A stretch of 64,000 nt of DNA from assembly GCA_947683625.1 (NCBI GenBank), contig CANTUR010000344.1:558001-622000 (forward strand), given 5' to 3'. Positions 1 to 10,551 of this stretch are shown in pieces (position 1 is the stretch's first letter; each line of letters begins with the position of its first letter). The position numbers and the translations under genes were made by a program. A model generated the notes under the pieces. The model was not told the DNA's origin, did no database searches, and worked only from the letters and a program-made list of their open reading frames with translations. The stretch is from Mallotus nudiflorus. Lineage: Eukaryota > Streptophyta > Magnoliopsida > Malpighiales > Euphorbiaceae.

Positions 1-400
1 ATAAAATTAATTTCTATATGATTTAAAAGGAAAAATTATCTATTATTATACAATCCATTAATATTTAAATTTGGGTTTAAATTTTTACACCCATCAATAA
101 CTATAAAAATTTATATATATAAATACAAAATTACATCCATCAACTACCATAAAAATTTATGTGTCATTGATTTTCAAATTCTATCATTATTATTTTGTAA
201 CGTAATTTTATTTAAGAGCATCTAGATATAAAATTTAAATTTTATTGTTGATTTGTGAAATTAATTTCAATATAATTTTTAAAAAATTATTCATTATTAT
301 TCAATATATTCGAGTTTAAATTTTTACACACATCATTTATTATAAAAATTTATATATATAAAAAGTTATATCATCAATTACTATAAAAATTTATAATTTT
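1..400. repeat. Degenerate tandem dimer, unit about 250 bp
   Basis: Two diverged copies of an AT-rich unit lie head to tail. Both run from an 'aaattaatttc' block through 'tttaaatttttacac' to 'ctataaaaatttat'. The first starts near base 1 and the second near base 257. No coding content or terminal repeats are visible, so the origin is unknown. The left end may continue outside the window. Confidence 0.5.
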
Positions 401-826
401 TTATATGAATAAAAAATAGAACAATGGTTAATTCTACCATAACTTCACTCATTTTTGTCAATATATTCTTAATGTTAACTTGTAGCAATTTTTTTGAACA
501 ATATACAATTGATAGTGATTAGTGAGGAAATAGAACATGCTAGATCTTAATAGGCTACTACACTCACCAACTAGCGGAACCTAATGATCCCCAAATGGTA
601 AGTTTAAGGCCTCTATTGTCACTCCACCTCACCCATCCAGATGGGTTAACTTGTGGCAATTTAGTTTATTTATTTTGCAAATAGTGGCAATTTGGTTTTT
701 GAACTTCGCATTTCCATAGCAATTGTATTAAGCTCAAATTGACGTTTGCCAATACCGAAATGTTATTTTTTTTAACCATTATAATGAGGGAGAGAAAATA
801 AGAGGTGTTTAACCCAAAGCTCTCAT
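401..826. other. Intergenic AT-rich DNA, no gene seen
   Basis: This stretch before the first retrotransposon has no long reading frame, recognisable domain or repeat boundary. It ends in GTACT (827-831), the left target-site duplication of the element starting at 832. Confidence 0.5.
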
Positions 827-831
827 GTACT

Positions 832-1569
832 TGATATCTCATATATATATTCCTATTTAACTAAAGGTTTTTACTCTTCTAATATATATAGGATTCTCAT
901 CAAAGTGGAATCCTATGCCTTACTGACAGAAGATTCCTAATTAAGGAGACCCTCGGTTACTAGGAAAAAATAAGGAGACCCCCGAATATTAGGGAAACAC
1001 ACACTTATGAAAGAGGAATTCTATGCCTCTCAAGTTTGAACATCTCTATCCCTATAAATATAACCCATATCCCTCAATCAGGGGTGATAATTGGTTTCCA
1101 GAACTCTTGGGCTTGGTATCCTGCAATCCACAAACAAAAGGTAAGGTGAGAGGTGGGGAGAGTCCCCACAAACACTCCGATGCCTAAGAGAACAGAAGTA
1201 GGAGGAATATAGAACAACTAGAATTTGTGAGAATGAAATTCCCTTTTGTGAGGGATATGGGGTTCTATATATAACAACACTTAAACTTGGGAGCAGTCGG
1301 ATTCCTTGTGAGATAGGAATCATAATCTTGGTAGGAGAATGTTCATTCTTTGCTTAGGATTCCTCTTTGGGGTAGTCCTTATCCCGGACAAATTCTGCTT
1401 CCTTCCTAATCCAAGTGTCCCTATTTAGGAGATAAGGAGCCCTTAATTACATAGGAATATATTAGACCATATCAAGGGGCATTCTATTCTCTAATACTTC
1501 TTGCTCTCTTTACTTCTCTTTATCTTTTTCTTTCTATATTCTCTAACTTAAACATTGGAGGATTTGTGG
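832..1569 (+). repeat. 5' LTR of element A, truncated and interrupted
   Basis: It starts TGATATCTCATATATATATTCC, matching the 3' LTR at 10141 and the LTR of element B at 55495. It is split by a 390-bp inverted solo LTR (1085-1474). After removing that insert and one TSD about 343 bp remain, against 407 bp in intact copies. The missing part is the 3' end of the LTR, including the segment that ends '...gttatca', and the primer-binding site after it. The junction lies near 1569, so the exact end is approximate. Confidence 0.88.
1085..1474 (-). mobile_element. Solo LTR inserted in antisense inside the 5' LTR of element A
   Basis: Read on the minus strand the insert begins TGATATGGTC and ends CCAATTATCA. 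It is flanked by a perfect 5-bp duplication AGGGG (1080-1084 and 1475-1479). Removing it restores the uninterrupted LTR seen at 10360-10390 ('ccctcattcaagagcatttc'). Its own sequence is a diverged relative of the host LTR: it shares 'atagaaccccatatccctca' and the block around 'gtttgtggggactctcccc'. A full element of a sister subfamily therefore inserted here and was reduced to one LTR, most simply by LTR-LTR recombination. Confidence 0.95.
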
Positions 1570-3160
1570 GATCTTTACATTATGACTTTTAGTCCACCAC
1601 CAATCTCGACTCCCGACACACCCATTAGTCCATATGCTCCCATTCCTTCAATCCACTTATCAGCACCTTTTCAGATAATAATTCCATCGGCCCCCTTTCA
1701 ACATGTTAGACCCTCATCTCAAACTCTAATAGAAATATACATTCTAACTGGTAATACTTAGGGATGGTTGGCTCTTGGCATTGACCTCCCTTATTATGCT
1801 CCTTTTCAATATCATAGCAGACCTATACCTTATATACCTTTTCTGAGCCTATCAGAAACACTTGCCATAAACAAACCTAACCTAAACATAGTAAACCAAA
1901 AACTAAACCTGTCCCCAATGAGCAAAGAAGTGATGGTTTAAAATATTCAAACCCATATGACCCTAATGCAATGACAGTTGAATGCCTTGATTTAAAGCAA
2001 TAATTTAGAAATAACTCACATAGGAAATAATATAATGCCACCACCAATAGCTCTAAAAGTATTTAATAAAAATATAGGAAAACATAAAGCTTTGGAAGGA
2101 GAATCCAGCTTGATAATGCCAGCCCTATACGATTCAAATATAGCTCAAAAAGTTGAAAAATTCATGCATAAAGCTAGTACCAGGCCGAGGAAAAAAGATG
2201 AATGTGTCATGGAAGGAAATACATCCTTTATTAGCAGAACAATCCGGATAGAGATTCCCATTAAATTTAGAATGCCTTAATTAGATAAGTTTGACAGAAT
2301 GAGAGATCTAATCAACCATATATCTTCGTTCAGAACCAGGATGTTACTCCGGAATATGAATGACGGAATCATATGTAGAGTCTTTCTTAGTACACTCATC
2401 AAGAATGCTGAGAGGTGGTTCCACTGGCTTCCTGAGAATTCTATCTCCTCATTTAAAGAGTTACCCAAGAAATTCCAAACTTAATTCATAACCAACGTCC
2501 CTTTAGCCAAAAACATCAATGATCTCCAGATGTGCCGACAGGAGGTCAATGAGTCATTAAGAAACTATTTGGATTGATTCAATAAAGTAGCCATGCAAAT
2601 CAAAAATTCGATCGATGAGATAGCCATAAAGGCTTTGAAGAATGGAACTCGACTAAGGAAGCTTAAATATAAGATCATGATAAAGGAACCTAGCACCTTC
2701 ACCGAAGCAATGACTATAAAAATAAAGATGATAATGATGGACGAAGATAGAAGGATGCGCTGAGATGATGAGAAAGCACTTGTTAGGAGGAATGAAAGGT
2801 CAATACCCAAAAGGTCAAGTTTTCAACGATTAAACTTTAAAAACTCGATAAAAGGATTTGAGAGGGAAGCTGAGAAATATACGTCACTAAACACCTCTAA
2901 ATCCAAGATCCTTATATAGGTTAGACAAAATGATGTGAGCATAACTCCAACTAAGAGATAGAGTCCAACCAGGAGAGCCATGCATGATAGGAGGTATTAC
3001 TACCAATACCACCGAAATTACGAACATGACACTGATGTATACCGAGAATTAAAGAATGCCATAGAGAGATTAATATAGAATGGCAATAAGGAATAGAGAT
3101 CTGGATGATTAAGACAGAGATAAATGAGAACCAAAGAAAGCTCAAAATAAATTAGCAGGT
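1570..3160 (+). pseudogene. gag of element A (degenerate)
   Basis: Frames at 2035-2280, 2299-2484 and onwards match a plant Ty3/gypsy gag, the capsid-like retrotrans_gag domain. The conserved core at 2320-2490 reads SSFRTRMLL, then RVFLSTL and ERWFHWLPENS, then a K-F block. This is followed by a Lys/Arg-rich tail at 2640-3140. Several in-frame stops and frame changes break it. Element B carries the same gag at 56400-57470 in better condition, which confirms the reading. The N-terminal part (1560-2030) holds the Pro/Thr-rich start typical of this family. Not functional. Confidence 0.85.
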
Positions 3161-3785
3161 GTGATTAACATGATTGTCAGAGGAGAAGCCACAGGGAGGA
3201 GGCTTAAGAGATCTCGTAGGGAAGAAAAGCTCACCCATAAAAAGAAGCAGACTATTATATTTGGTCTAGAAGATGGGAAACATGTTCAACACGCTCACAA
3301 TGATGCACTTGTGGTAAGTGCATTCATTAACAACTACCTGGCAAAAAGATTATTAATTAATAATGGAAGCATTGTCAACGAACTCTTTTGGGATGCCTAC
3401 AAAGCAATGGGAGGTTTTGTTACTAACTTGAAAGCTATTTAGAATCCCATTACAAGCTTCTGAGGAGGAACCACCCAACCAAAAGGATTGATAGACTTGA
3501 ATCTAGAATTCAGTGATCGAGATACCAAAGAAGTGAAAGTTATTAAAGCTCAGTTCAATGTGATGGATCTTCCTCTCATGTACAACGACATCATATGCCG
3601 ATTAATACTTTATAAGATTAATGCAATCAGTACTATCCGACGTCTGACTATAAAAATTTCTATTGAAGGCCAAGTCGTAACAATTCATAGAGATCAGCAC
3701 ATATCCAGACAATGTTACCAGATAACCATTAAACCTCAAATTGAGGCATTCCCTCTAAAATCTTGGGAAATGGAGAAACAATGAG
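3161..3785 (+). pseudogene. Aspartic protease region of element A (degenerate)
   Basis: Frames 3161-3442 and 3488-3784 correspond to the retropepsin-like protease between gag and RT. Around 3300-3380 the reading DALVVSAFINNYLAKRLL is followed by INNGS, where the family normally has D-N/D-G-S. The catalytic Asp therefore appears to be Asn here. A frame change follows near 3442. The homologous site in element B reads D-E-G-S. A dead protease. Confidence 0.75.
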
Positions 3786-3929
3786 CCAAACTTGAACCAA
3801 TTGACCAGGTTCAGACCCTACAGATAATTGAAGGAAAGATAATAAGGGTTGGTAATGAGCTTGATGGTGAAGTAATGCATGGAATAACTAAGGTTCTCAT
3901 CAAACACTCAGGTAGCTTTACTTCTTAAG

Positions 3930-4900
3930 TGTCTAAAATCACTGAAGTAGATCCTCATATAGCCTTCCATAGTATGAACAACAAACCAACAGTCTAACCA
4001 GTCATTCAAAAAAAAGAGGACCTTTGCATATGAAAGATAGAGAGTAATTGCTAAAGAAACAAAGAAGCTGTTGGAAGCTGGAGTCATTAAAGAAGTAACA
4101 TACCTAAAATGGGTAGCTAACATGGTGCTGGTAAAAAGTCCAACCGCAAATATAGGATGTATATGGATTATACCGATCTTAACAGAGCATGCCCCAAAGA
4201 TAACTATTTGTTGCCAATGATAGATTAACTGGTAGACTCCACTGTTAGTCACTATTTGTATAGCTTTATGGATGATTCATAAGGGTACCATCAAATACCA
4301 ATGAAGAAAGAAGATCAGAAAAAGACCTCATTCATCACCCATAAACATCCTTCTTGCTATAAAGTTATGCCCTTGAAGAATGCCAGAGCAACTTATCAAA
4401 GGCTAATAAATTATGTACTCCAAGATCAAATGGAAAAGAATGTGGATGATATCATAGTTAAATGCCAATATGTAAAATAAAATTCTACTGACCTCGACCA
4501 AATCCTTTGAATACTAAACTAGTACCGGATTAAGCTAAATTTGTAGAAGTGTGTTTTCAGAGTAAAATTAGGCAAATTCTTGGGATTCATGATATCTCAT
4601 AGAGGAATTGAGGCTAATTCAGAGAAGATGAAGGCCATTATTAACATGAAAACTCTGACATCAATCAATGAGTTGCAGAAGCTAAATGGTAAAATTTGCC
4701 TTAAGGAATTTCATCTCCTTCTCAGCCAAATGATATCTACCACTATTCTGAGCCTTAAAAAATTCTAAGAAGTTTGTATGGAATGAAGAATGCCAGATAA
4801 CTTTTGAAGACATCAAAAGTTTCTATCCTCACCACCTCTACTCAATAGACCAATCCTCGAAGAAATACTATACTGATACCTCTCTATTAGTCAAGAGTGA
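3930..4900 (+). pseudogene. Reverse transcriptase of element A (degenerate)
   Basis: RT blocks are readable across frames: 'KKLLEAGVIKEVTY' near 4060, 'DLNRACPKDNYLLPMID' near 4180-4230, 'SFITH' near 4330 and 'VDDIIVK' near 4440. The catalytic motif has lost the residues normally before it, so the Y-V-D-D context is disrupted (K-N-V-D-D). There are several stops and at least one small deletion in the 'FGLKN' block. Element B holds a cleaner copy at 58381-58935. Confidence 0.85.
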
Positions 4901-5249
4901 ATTACCTCGGTACTGGTAAAAGAAGAAGAAAGTTAGTAAAATCTAGTATATTACATTAGCACGGTACTAAAAGGCTCAGAAATCCAGTATCACAAACTGG
5001 ATAAGTTAGCTATGGTCGTTGTCCACACATCCTAAAAACTTTGGCACTATTTTCAAGCTTATCAAATCATTGTAAGATCATATTTCCCTTTAAGGAAAAT
5101 CTTACAAAGAATTGAAACATCTGGCAGACTAGTTTAATGGTTAATATTGCTTGGAGAATTCGACATCAGCTATAAACCTCGGTAGTAGATAAAGGCTCAA
5201 GCCCTGGGAGACTCTGTATAAGAGATGACAGCAGAAGATTTCACTCCTT

Positions 5250-5660
5250 AAGAGTGTCCAAAATGGAAGTTATACATTAATGGAGCCTCATCCATCCAAG
5301 GATTGAGTGCCAAAATCATTCTCAAAAGACCATACAGAGTCACTATCAAATATGCAGTCTAGATAAAGTATAATGCCACTAATAATATAATTGAGTATGA
5401 AGCACTCATTAAGGGATTAAAGTTAGCCATCGACGTCAAAATTAAGTATTTCAAGATATACTTCGACTCATAACTAGTGGTAAACCAAGTCAAAGGAACA
5501 TTGCAGATCAAAGACCCAAACATCGCCAAATATATTGAGAAAGTCATATAGCTCCTAAAGAAGCTAAAGCAAGAAGGGGGACAATGGGAAATAATCCAAA
5601 TCCCTAGAAGTAAAAACTCAAAGGCAGATCTGCTAGCCAAATCAGCGACCGAAGATAACC
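5250..5660 (+). pseudogene. RNase H of element A (degenerate)
   Basis: In the frame starting near 5258 the protein reads KWKLYINGASS, later NATNNIIEYEALIKGLKLA, and IPRSKNSKADLLAKSA near 5610. These are the conserved blocks of the gypsy RNase H: D-G-A-S (here N-G-A-S), T-N-N-x-x-E-Y-E-A and the C-terminal A-D-x-L-A. The first catalytic Asp is replaced by Asn and there are in-frame stops. Not functional. Confidence 0.8.
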
Positions 5661-5899
5661 AGACATTTAAAGAACTCTAGCTTATCGAGGTATTATTAAA
5701 ACTAAGCACCGAGAAGTAAGAGATTATAGACATACAGGAAGTAGTAGAATGGATGAAACTAATCATTCAATATCTCGAACATGGGGTACTTCTGTAAGAT
5801 AAATTAAAAGCCCAAAAGTTAAAGATAAAAGCAGCGCATTATTCCATTTACTACGGAGAACTCTATAGAAGGTCTCTCTTACACCTATAGTTTAAATAT

Positions 5900-7015
5900 G
5901 TATCCCTATAAAATAAAAATTATGTGGTTAGGGAAATTCATGAAGTAATTTGTGAAGCACATGAATCTCATCATTCATTAATCAGAAAGGCATTACTCCA
6001 AGGATATTATTAGCCTACCATATCTAGAGATACTTAGAAACTGACTTAAGAATGCCATAAATGTCAGCAATTTTCTCACCTCAGCTATAAGCCTTCCAAT
6101 CCTTAACTTCCAATAGAGAGTCCTTGACCTTTTGTAATTTGGGGGATAGAAATCTTGGGTCCATTTCCTACTTTAACCTTCTAAAAGAAGTTCTTAATCA
6201 TAGCTGTAAACCACTTCACCAAATGGATAGAATTTGAAGTTGTACTAACTATCATTAAGGCCCGGATCCAACACTTTTTTAGAAAGAAATCATTTATAGA
6301 TTCAGAATACCACATACCCTAATAAAAGACAATGGGAAGCAGTTCGACAATGAAAAAATTCATAAAGTTTGATTCGGATCTCTGAATAAAACTCTGGTTT
6401 ACCTCAATAGCTCATCCATAAATAAATGGCCAGACAAAAGTCACCAACAGGATCATTATGCAAGGGCTAAAGAAAATACTAGACGAGAGGAATGGGAACT
6501 GGATCGATTAACTTAACAACGTTGTTTAGGCCTATAAAACTACACCCAAAACTTCCACTGGAGAGATGCCCTTCAGACTAACTTATAAGATAGATGCAAT
6601 AATCCCAATGAAGATTCGATCAGTAAGTTACCAGGTCACCAAGCATTTAAATCAAGAAGTCAACAACATCAATGATCAGTTATGTCCGGATTTACTTAAA
6701 GAAAGAAGAGAGTGGGCATCCATGGTAGCAGAAGCTCAGAAACAAAAGGACAAAAGGTCATGGAATATCACATATGACTGAGGAACTTTAATATTTGAGA
6801 CTAAGTGCTAAGAAGGTTGACATTGGCAAAGGTAACTCAAGCACCGATAAACTCGGACCTAATTGGAAAGGTCCTTATCAAGTCACTGATAAAATGACCA
6901 AAGGGGCGTACAAGATCAAGGATGAATAGGAAAGGAGTTACAATGATATTGGAACTGGGACGACCTTCAAAAATATTATTAATAAATGTACTTAGAAGTT
7001 TTGAGAAAATAAATA
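5900..7015 (+). pseudogene. Integrase of element A (degenerate)
   Basis: The zinc-binding segment is visible near 5935-6070 (HEVICEAHESHHS, then C-x-x-C as CHKCQ). The core follows from about 6150 (EILGPFPT, then AVNHFTKWIE). The late core and C-terminal part are at 6400-6780 (INGQTKVTNR, YKTTPKTSTGEMPFRLTY). The terminal GPNWKGPYQV block is near 6855. At least a dozen stops interrupt it. This order after RNase H is the Ty3/gypsy arrangement. Confidence 0.83.
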
Positions 7016-7249
7016 CTTCATTTATCATTAAAAATTTTTTATTACATAGTATTCTAAAAATAAAAAGAAAATTATCAACTAGAGTAATTTACAATTAAGT
7101 ACTCAGAAACTCAGATGAAGGGAGACTCGTATTAGGAGACTTGGACATAGAGGTTGGATTGGGTCTAGCAAAGACAGCGCTAGTAGACATCTCCTCAGCA
7201 GGTCTCAGATCCTTTAGTTGCTCAAAAGAATATATATCGACAGTAATAG

Positions 7250-8974
7250 TTAATTTCTTGGGATTCTTTGATTGCTTCGAGTATCTTCTTCTGCAGCAAT
7301 CCTAGCCAGATCAGAGGGAGTTATTTTATCCAAGTCTTTAAAGTCCAGACTCGGGTGTTGGGTGAGTAAGACTCTCCGACATTTAAACTTGTAAGCTTTG
7401 TGAAATCCTACAACCATGTTTGGGTAGCTTCTCTTGTCATCCTCATGGGATTTCTTAGCTTTAGAAAGTTTTTTCTGCAAATCCATAATCCAGGAGTCTT
7501 GCCCTTCAATTTTTTTATAAGTTGAGTTTGGTTATACTCTAACTTCTCCACCCTCTTCTGGCTCACCTCGACTTTAGATCTTACCTCAACATGCTTGGTT
7601 TGGAAAAGTTCTAGCACTGCCTTTGCCTTCTCTAATTTCTTCTTAAAATTGATGGCTATGGTGTCAACTTCTGTCTCCTTCAGGTTATACTGACTTTGAG
7701 ATAATAGTAGTTATCTTTTACTAGCATCAAAGCCTATGTCATCATAAATAAAAGATAAATATTATTAACTTGGGCACACATGAACACAAAATAAGCAAAA
7801 TATAAAATAATTACCTTCAATGAGTGCCCAATCATGGAGTTGTACAACTCCTCTTTATCCACATCCATCCAACATTGGATATCTTCAGGGAGCGGCAAAG
7901 ACTCGACATATTGGTCCCTTACTTGAGCATTTAGAATACTTAGAGGCTTCATTTTCTTCAAGATACAGGACTTTATGTCCAAACACCCGGATAGCGTCGA
8001 GCACTTAATGAAGACCTCTTCCCATAATTCTTTAGCATCCGAGTCCTTATTTAAGATTCATTTCTTCTACTTATCAGACTTCTCCACTTGAGAAGACTCA
8101 GCCAAGGCTTTCCCTTTCTGGCTAGGTGCAGCTTCAGTTAGGACCTTCGGAGTAAGAGGCTCAGATGTGGGAGAAAGGATTTGCACCTCTTCCTAAGCCT
8201 CTAGCTTGTCATCTACAAGTTAGATCCCATCTATAATTCAACCACCTATAAATAAAAAAAATAGAAGTTCAAGTGATACCTTTAAAATCTTAGAACTTAC
8301 CATTGAGATTTATTCGGTTTGGATAGACTCTTCAAAGATATCTTCATGACAGATTTTTAGTAGATCTTACATTGGCTATGCCATGAAGATAAAGCCTTAT
8401 GACCATTTCTGTATCCTTGTCGGATAGCCTTGAAGGACGCTTTAACTTATGACTGTCTTCGGAACACATCTGCCAAATATGGACAAAATTCAAAGGATGC
8501 TCAGCTATGAATAACTTATACCTCTATTTCTTATGAAGATTTAGAAGCTTTACGAAGAGGCTATGATTTAGAATAGCCAATAAGAAGAACATTAATTCTT
8601 TTTTTACTTATTCAAACTATAGAGATATTATAGGACCTCTAGGTTCGGCTCTCTACCCTCTTCATGCATAAACTCTATGAAACCAGTCAGAATCCAGTAG
8701 CTATTAGCGTGGAGTTACTCAGGAGCAATATTATACATATTCATAAAACTCCTAACAAAAGGGTATAAGGGAAACTTCAATCCCCCTTCTAATTGATTAA
8801 AATATACAATAATCTATCAAAATTTAACATGAAAGTATAAGCTTTGAAGTGCTTATCTACAATGTGCAGAGCGACGTTTGCCGAAATGGTAAAATGTCTT
8901 TGATACCATTTTAGCACTTTAACATCTATCCTAGAAATAAATAGATTAAAACTTACTTATTGCTTAGGAGCCAT
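7250..8974 (-). pseudogene. Antisense ORF of element A, plant 'gypsy-type transposon' domain protein
   Basis: A minus-strand coding region lies between pol and the 3' LTR. From a possible ATG at 8974 it reads, near 8800-8640, FNQLEGGLKFPLYPFVRSF, then YNIAPE, then YWILTGFIEFMHEE. This is the conserved N-terminal block of the plant putative gypsy-type transposon proteins (PF04195-like, by recognition). Further on come FVHIWQMCSEDS (about 8490-8450), a Lys/Glu-rich coiled-coil segment (7617-7490) and a C-terminal block around SYPNMVVGFHKAYKFKC (about 7420). Stops and frameshifts make it a pseudogene. Antisense ORFs in this position are known in Tat elements; their function is unknown. Candidate minus-strand introns are described in the findings. 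Confidence 0.75.
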
Positions 8975-9389
8975 AGATCTTATTAGACCAATTAAAAAAA
9001 AGTAAGGAAGAGAGAAGAATTTTCACCTAGAAAAAAGGAGGCAAGATTACTGAAGAAAGCTCTAGAACGCAAAGAATGAACATAGCAAATAAAGAAAATA
9101 GAAAGAAAAATAAAAATTGCAATAAATAAATGGATCTGATCTATTTAAAAACATGACAGAAGGTTCTAGAATGACTATCATTGCCCTTATGAAAATCTTT
9201 ATAGCAACAAGGGTAATTCAAGGCAAGAGAAAAGTCCATTAATCTAGCAGTTATTATTATGATAGCTGAAACATCTTATCTTCTGACACATGAACAAACA
9301 TAATGGTTACACAATTCAAAATTTAAAGGAAAATCAAAAGACACGATGATTGATAATCCCACTCCTCTCACTGCCAGTTATCTCTTATA

Positions 9390-10014
9390 TCGGCACTCGG
9401 GCCACACTTCTAAATGCACCAAGACTCTAAGTCTAGTGATTGAAGCTGGCACCCTCAGGTCGCTTCGATAGTACTGAGGTTTGACACTCGAGCCATGCTT
9501 TTAAACGCACCGAGACGCTAAGTCTAGTGACTAAAGCTGGCACTCTTAGGTCACTTCGATAGTACTGAGGTTTGGCACTTAGGCCACACTTCTAAATGCA
9601 CCAAGACTCTAAGTCTAGTGACTGAAGCTGGCACCCTTAGGTTGCTTTGATAGTAATAAGGTTTGGCACTTAGGCTGCACTTCTAAATGCATCGAGACTC
9701 TAAGTCCAGTGAATGAAACTGACACCCTCATGTTGCTTTGAAAGTGCTGAGGTTCAGCCGCGCTTCTAATGCATCGAGACTCTAAGTCTAGTAACTGAAG
9801 CTAGCACCCTCAAGTTACTTCGATAATACTGAGGTTCGGCACTTGGGTCATGCTTCTAATGCACCGAGACTCTAAGTCCATTGACTAAAGCTGACACCCT
9901 CAGGTCGCTTCGATAGTACTGAGGTTCATCACTCGGGCTGTGCTTCTAATGCACCGAGACTCTAAGTCCAATAACTTAAGCTAGCACCCTCATATCATTT
10001 TGATAATAATGAGG
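9390..10014. repeat. Seven-copy tandem array, 90/91-bp unit, in element A 3' region
   Basis: The block 'gagactctaagtctagtgact' or a close variant starts at 9421, 9512, 9603, 9694, 9776, 9866 and 9956. Spacings are 91, 91, 91, 82, 90 and 90 bp; the short unit lacks a 'gcactcggg'-like segment. Each unit also carries 'gctggcaccctcaggtcgcttcgatagtactgaggtt'-type sequence. It is GC-richer than its surroundings. Tandem arrays in the 3' untranslated region are typical of Tat elements and can seed satellite DNA. Confidence 0.95.
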
Positions 10015-10128
10015 ATGGAAAACGTCATTTCATTTGATATGGAAGGCTGATGTGAGATAGCCAACATCAGTTACAAAAGATAAGGTCAAACTTGGATACA
10101 TCAGACATAAATATCTGAACATATTTTT

Positions 10129-10140
10129 AAGGGGGACTCT
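10129..10140 (+). other. Polypurine tract of element A
   Basis: The run AAGGGGGACTCT lies directly before the 3' LTR. Its position and purine content fit the plus-strand primer of reverse transcription. Confidence 0.7.
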
Positions 10141-10547
10141 TAACACCCCACATACATATTCCTATGTAACTAAAGGTCTTTACTCTCCTAATATAAATAG
10201 GATCCTCATCAAAGTGGAATCCTATGCCTTGCTAACAAAAGATTCGCAATCAAGGAGACTAGAGAATATTAGGGGAAAAACACTCTTATAGGATTCTCAT
10301 AAAAGAGGAATCCTATGTCTCTCAAGTTTATACATCTCTATCGCTATAAATAGAACCCATATCCCTCATTCAAGAGCATTTCATTCTCTAATACTTATTG
10401 CTCTCTTTACTTCTCTTTGTCTTTTTCTTTTTATATTCTCTAACTTAAGCATTGAAGAGTTTGTGGGAATCTTCCCCACCTCTCACCTTGCTCTTCATTG
10501 AACATTTGTAGGGTTGCCAACTCAAGAGTTTTAGAAATAAGTTATCA
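10141..10547 (+). repeat. 3' LTR of element A
   Basis: It is 407 bp, the same length as the LTR of element B (55495-55901), and aligns with it over its full length. It starts TAACACCCCACATAC, where the expected TG has become TA, and ends GTTATCA. It is followed by the duplication GTACT (10548-10552). Confidence 0.93.
10345..10352 (+). promoter_or_regulatory. LTR TATA box
   Basis: TATAAATA in the middle of the 3' LTR, at the same place as the one in element B (55699-55706). It would mark the LTR promoter. Confidence 0.5.
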
Positions 10548-10551
10548 GTAC

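Larger units (their letters stand above)
832..10547 (+). mobile_element. Tat-lineage Ty3/gypsy LTR retrotransposon, decayed (element A)
   Basis: This is a 9.7-kb element flanked by the 5-bp duplication GTACT (827-831 and 10548-10552). The order is 5' LTR, gag, protease, reverse transcriptase, RNase H, integrase, antisense ORF, tandem array, polypurine tract and 3' LTR. The pol order (RT before integrase) is that of Ty3/gypsy. A minus-strand ORF plus tandem repeats between pol and the 3' LTR are known hallmarks of the Tat lineage (Retand, Grande, Ogre relatives). The pol frames carry many stop codons, often where a Gln codon is expected, which fits cytosine deamination. The end of the 5' LTR and the primer-binding site are deleted and a solo LTR interrupts the 5' LTR. 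The element is dead. Element B at 55495 belongs to the same family. Confidence 0.93.

Noticed and set aside
8931..8956. A first intron in the antisense ORF right after its ATG (GTAAGT...CTAG)
   Set aside because: It would be only 26 nt, too short for a plant intron, and an in-frame stop precedes the donor.
9390..10014. Evenly spaced repeats resembling a CRISPR array
   Set aside because: The whole 90/91-bp unit is repeated, not short repeats with unique spacers, and it lies inside a plant retrotransposon 3' region.
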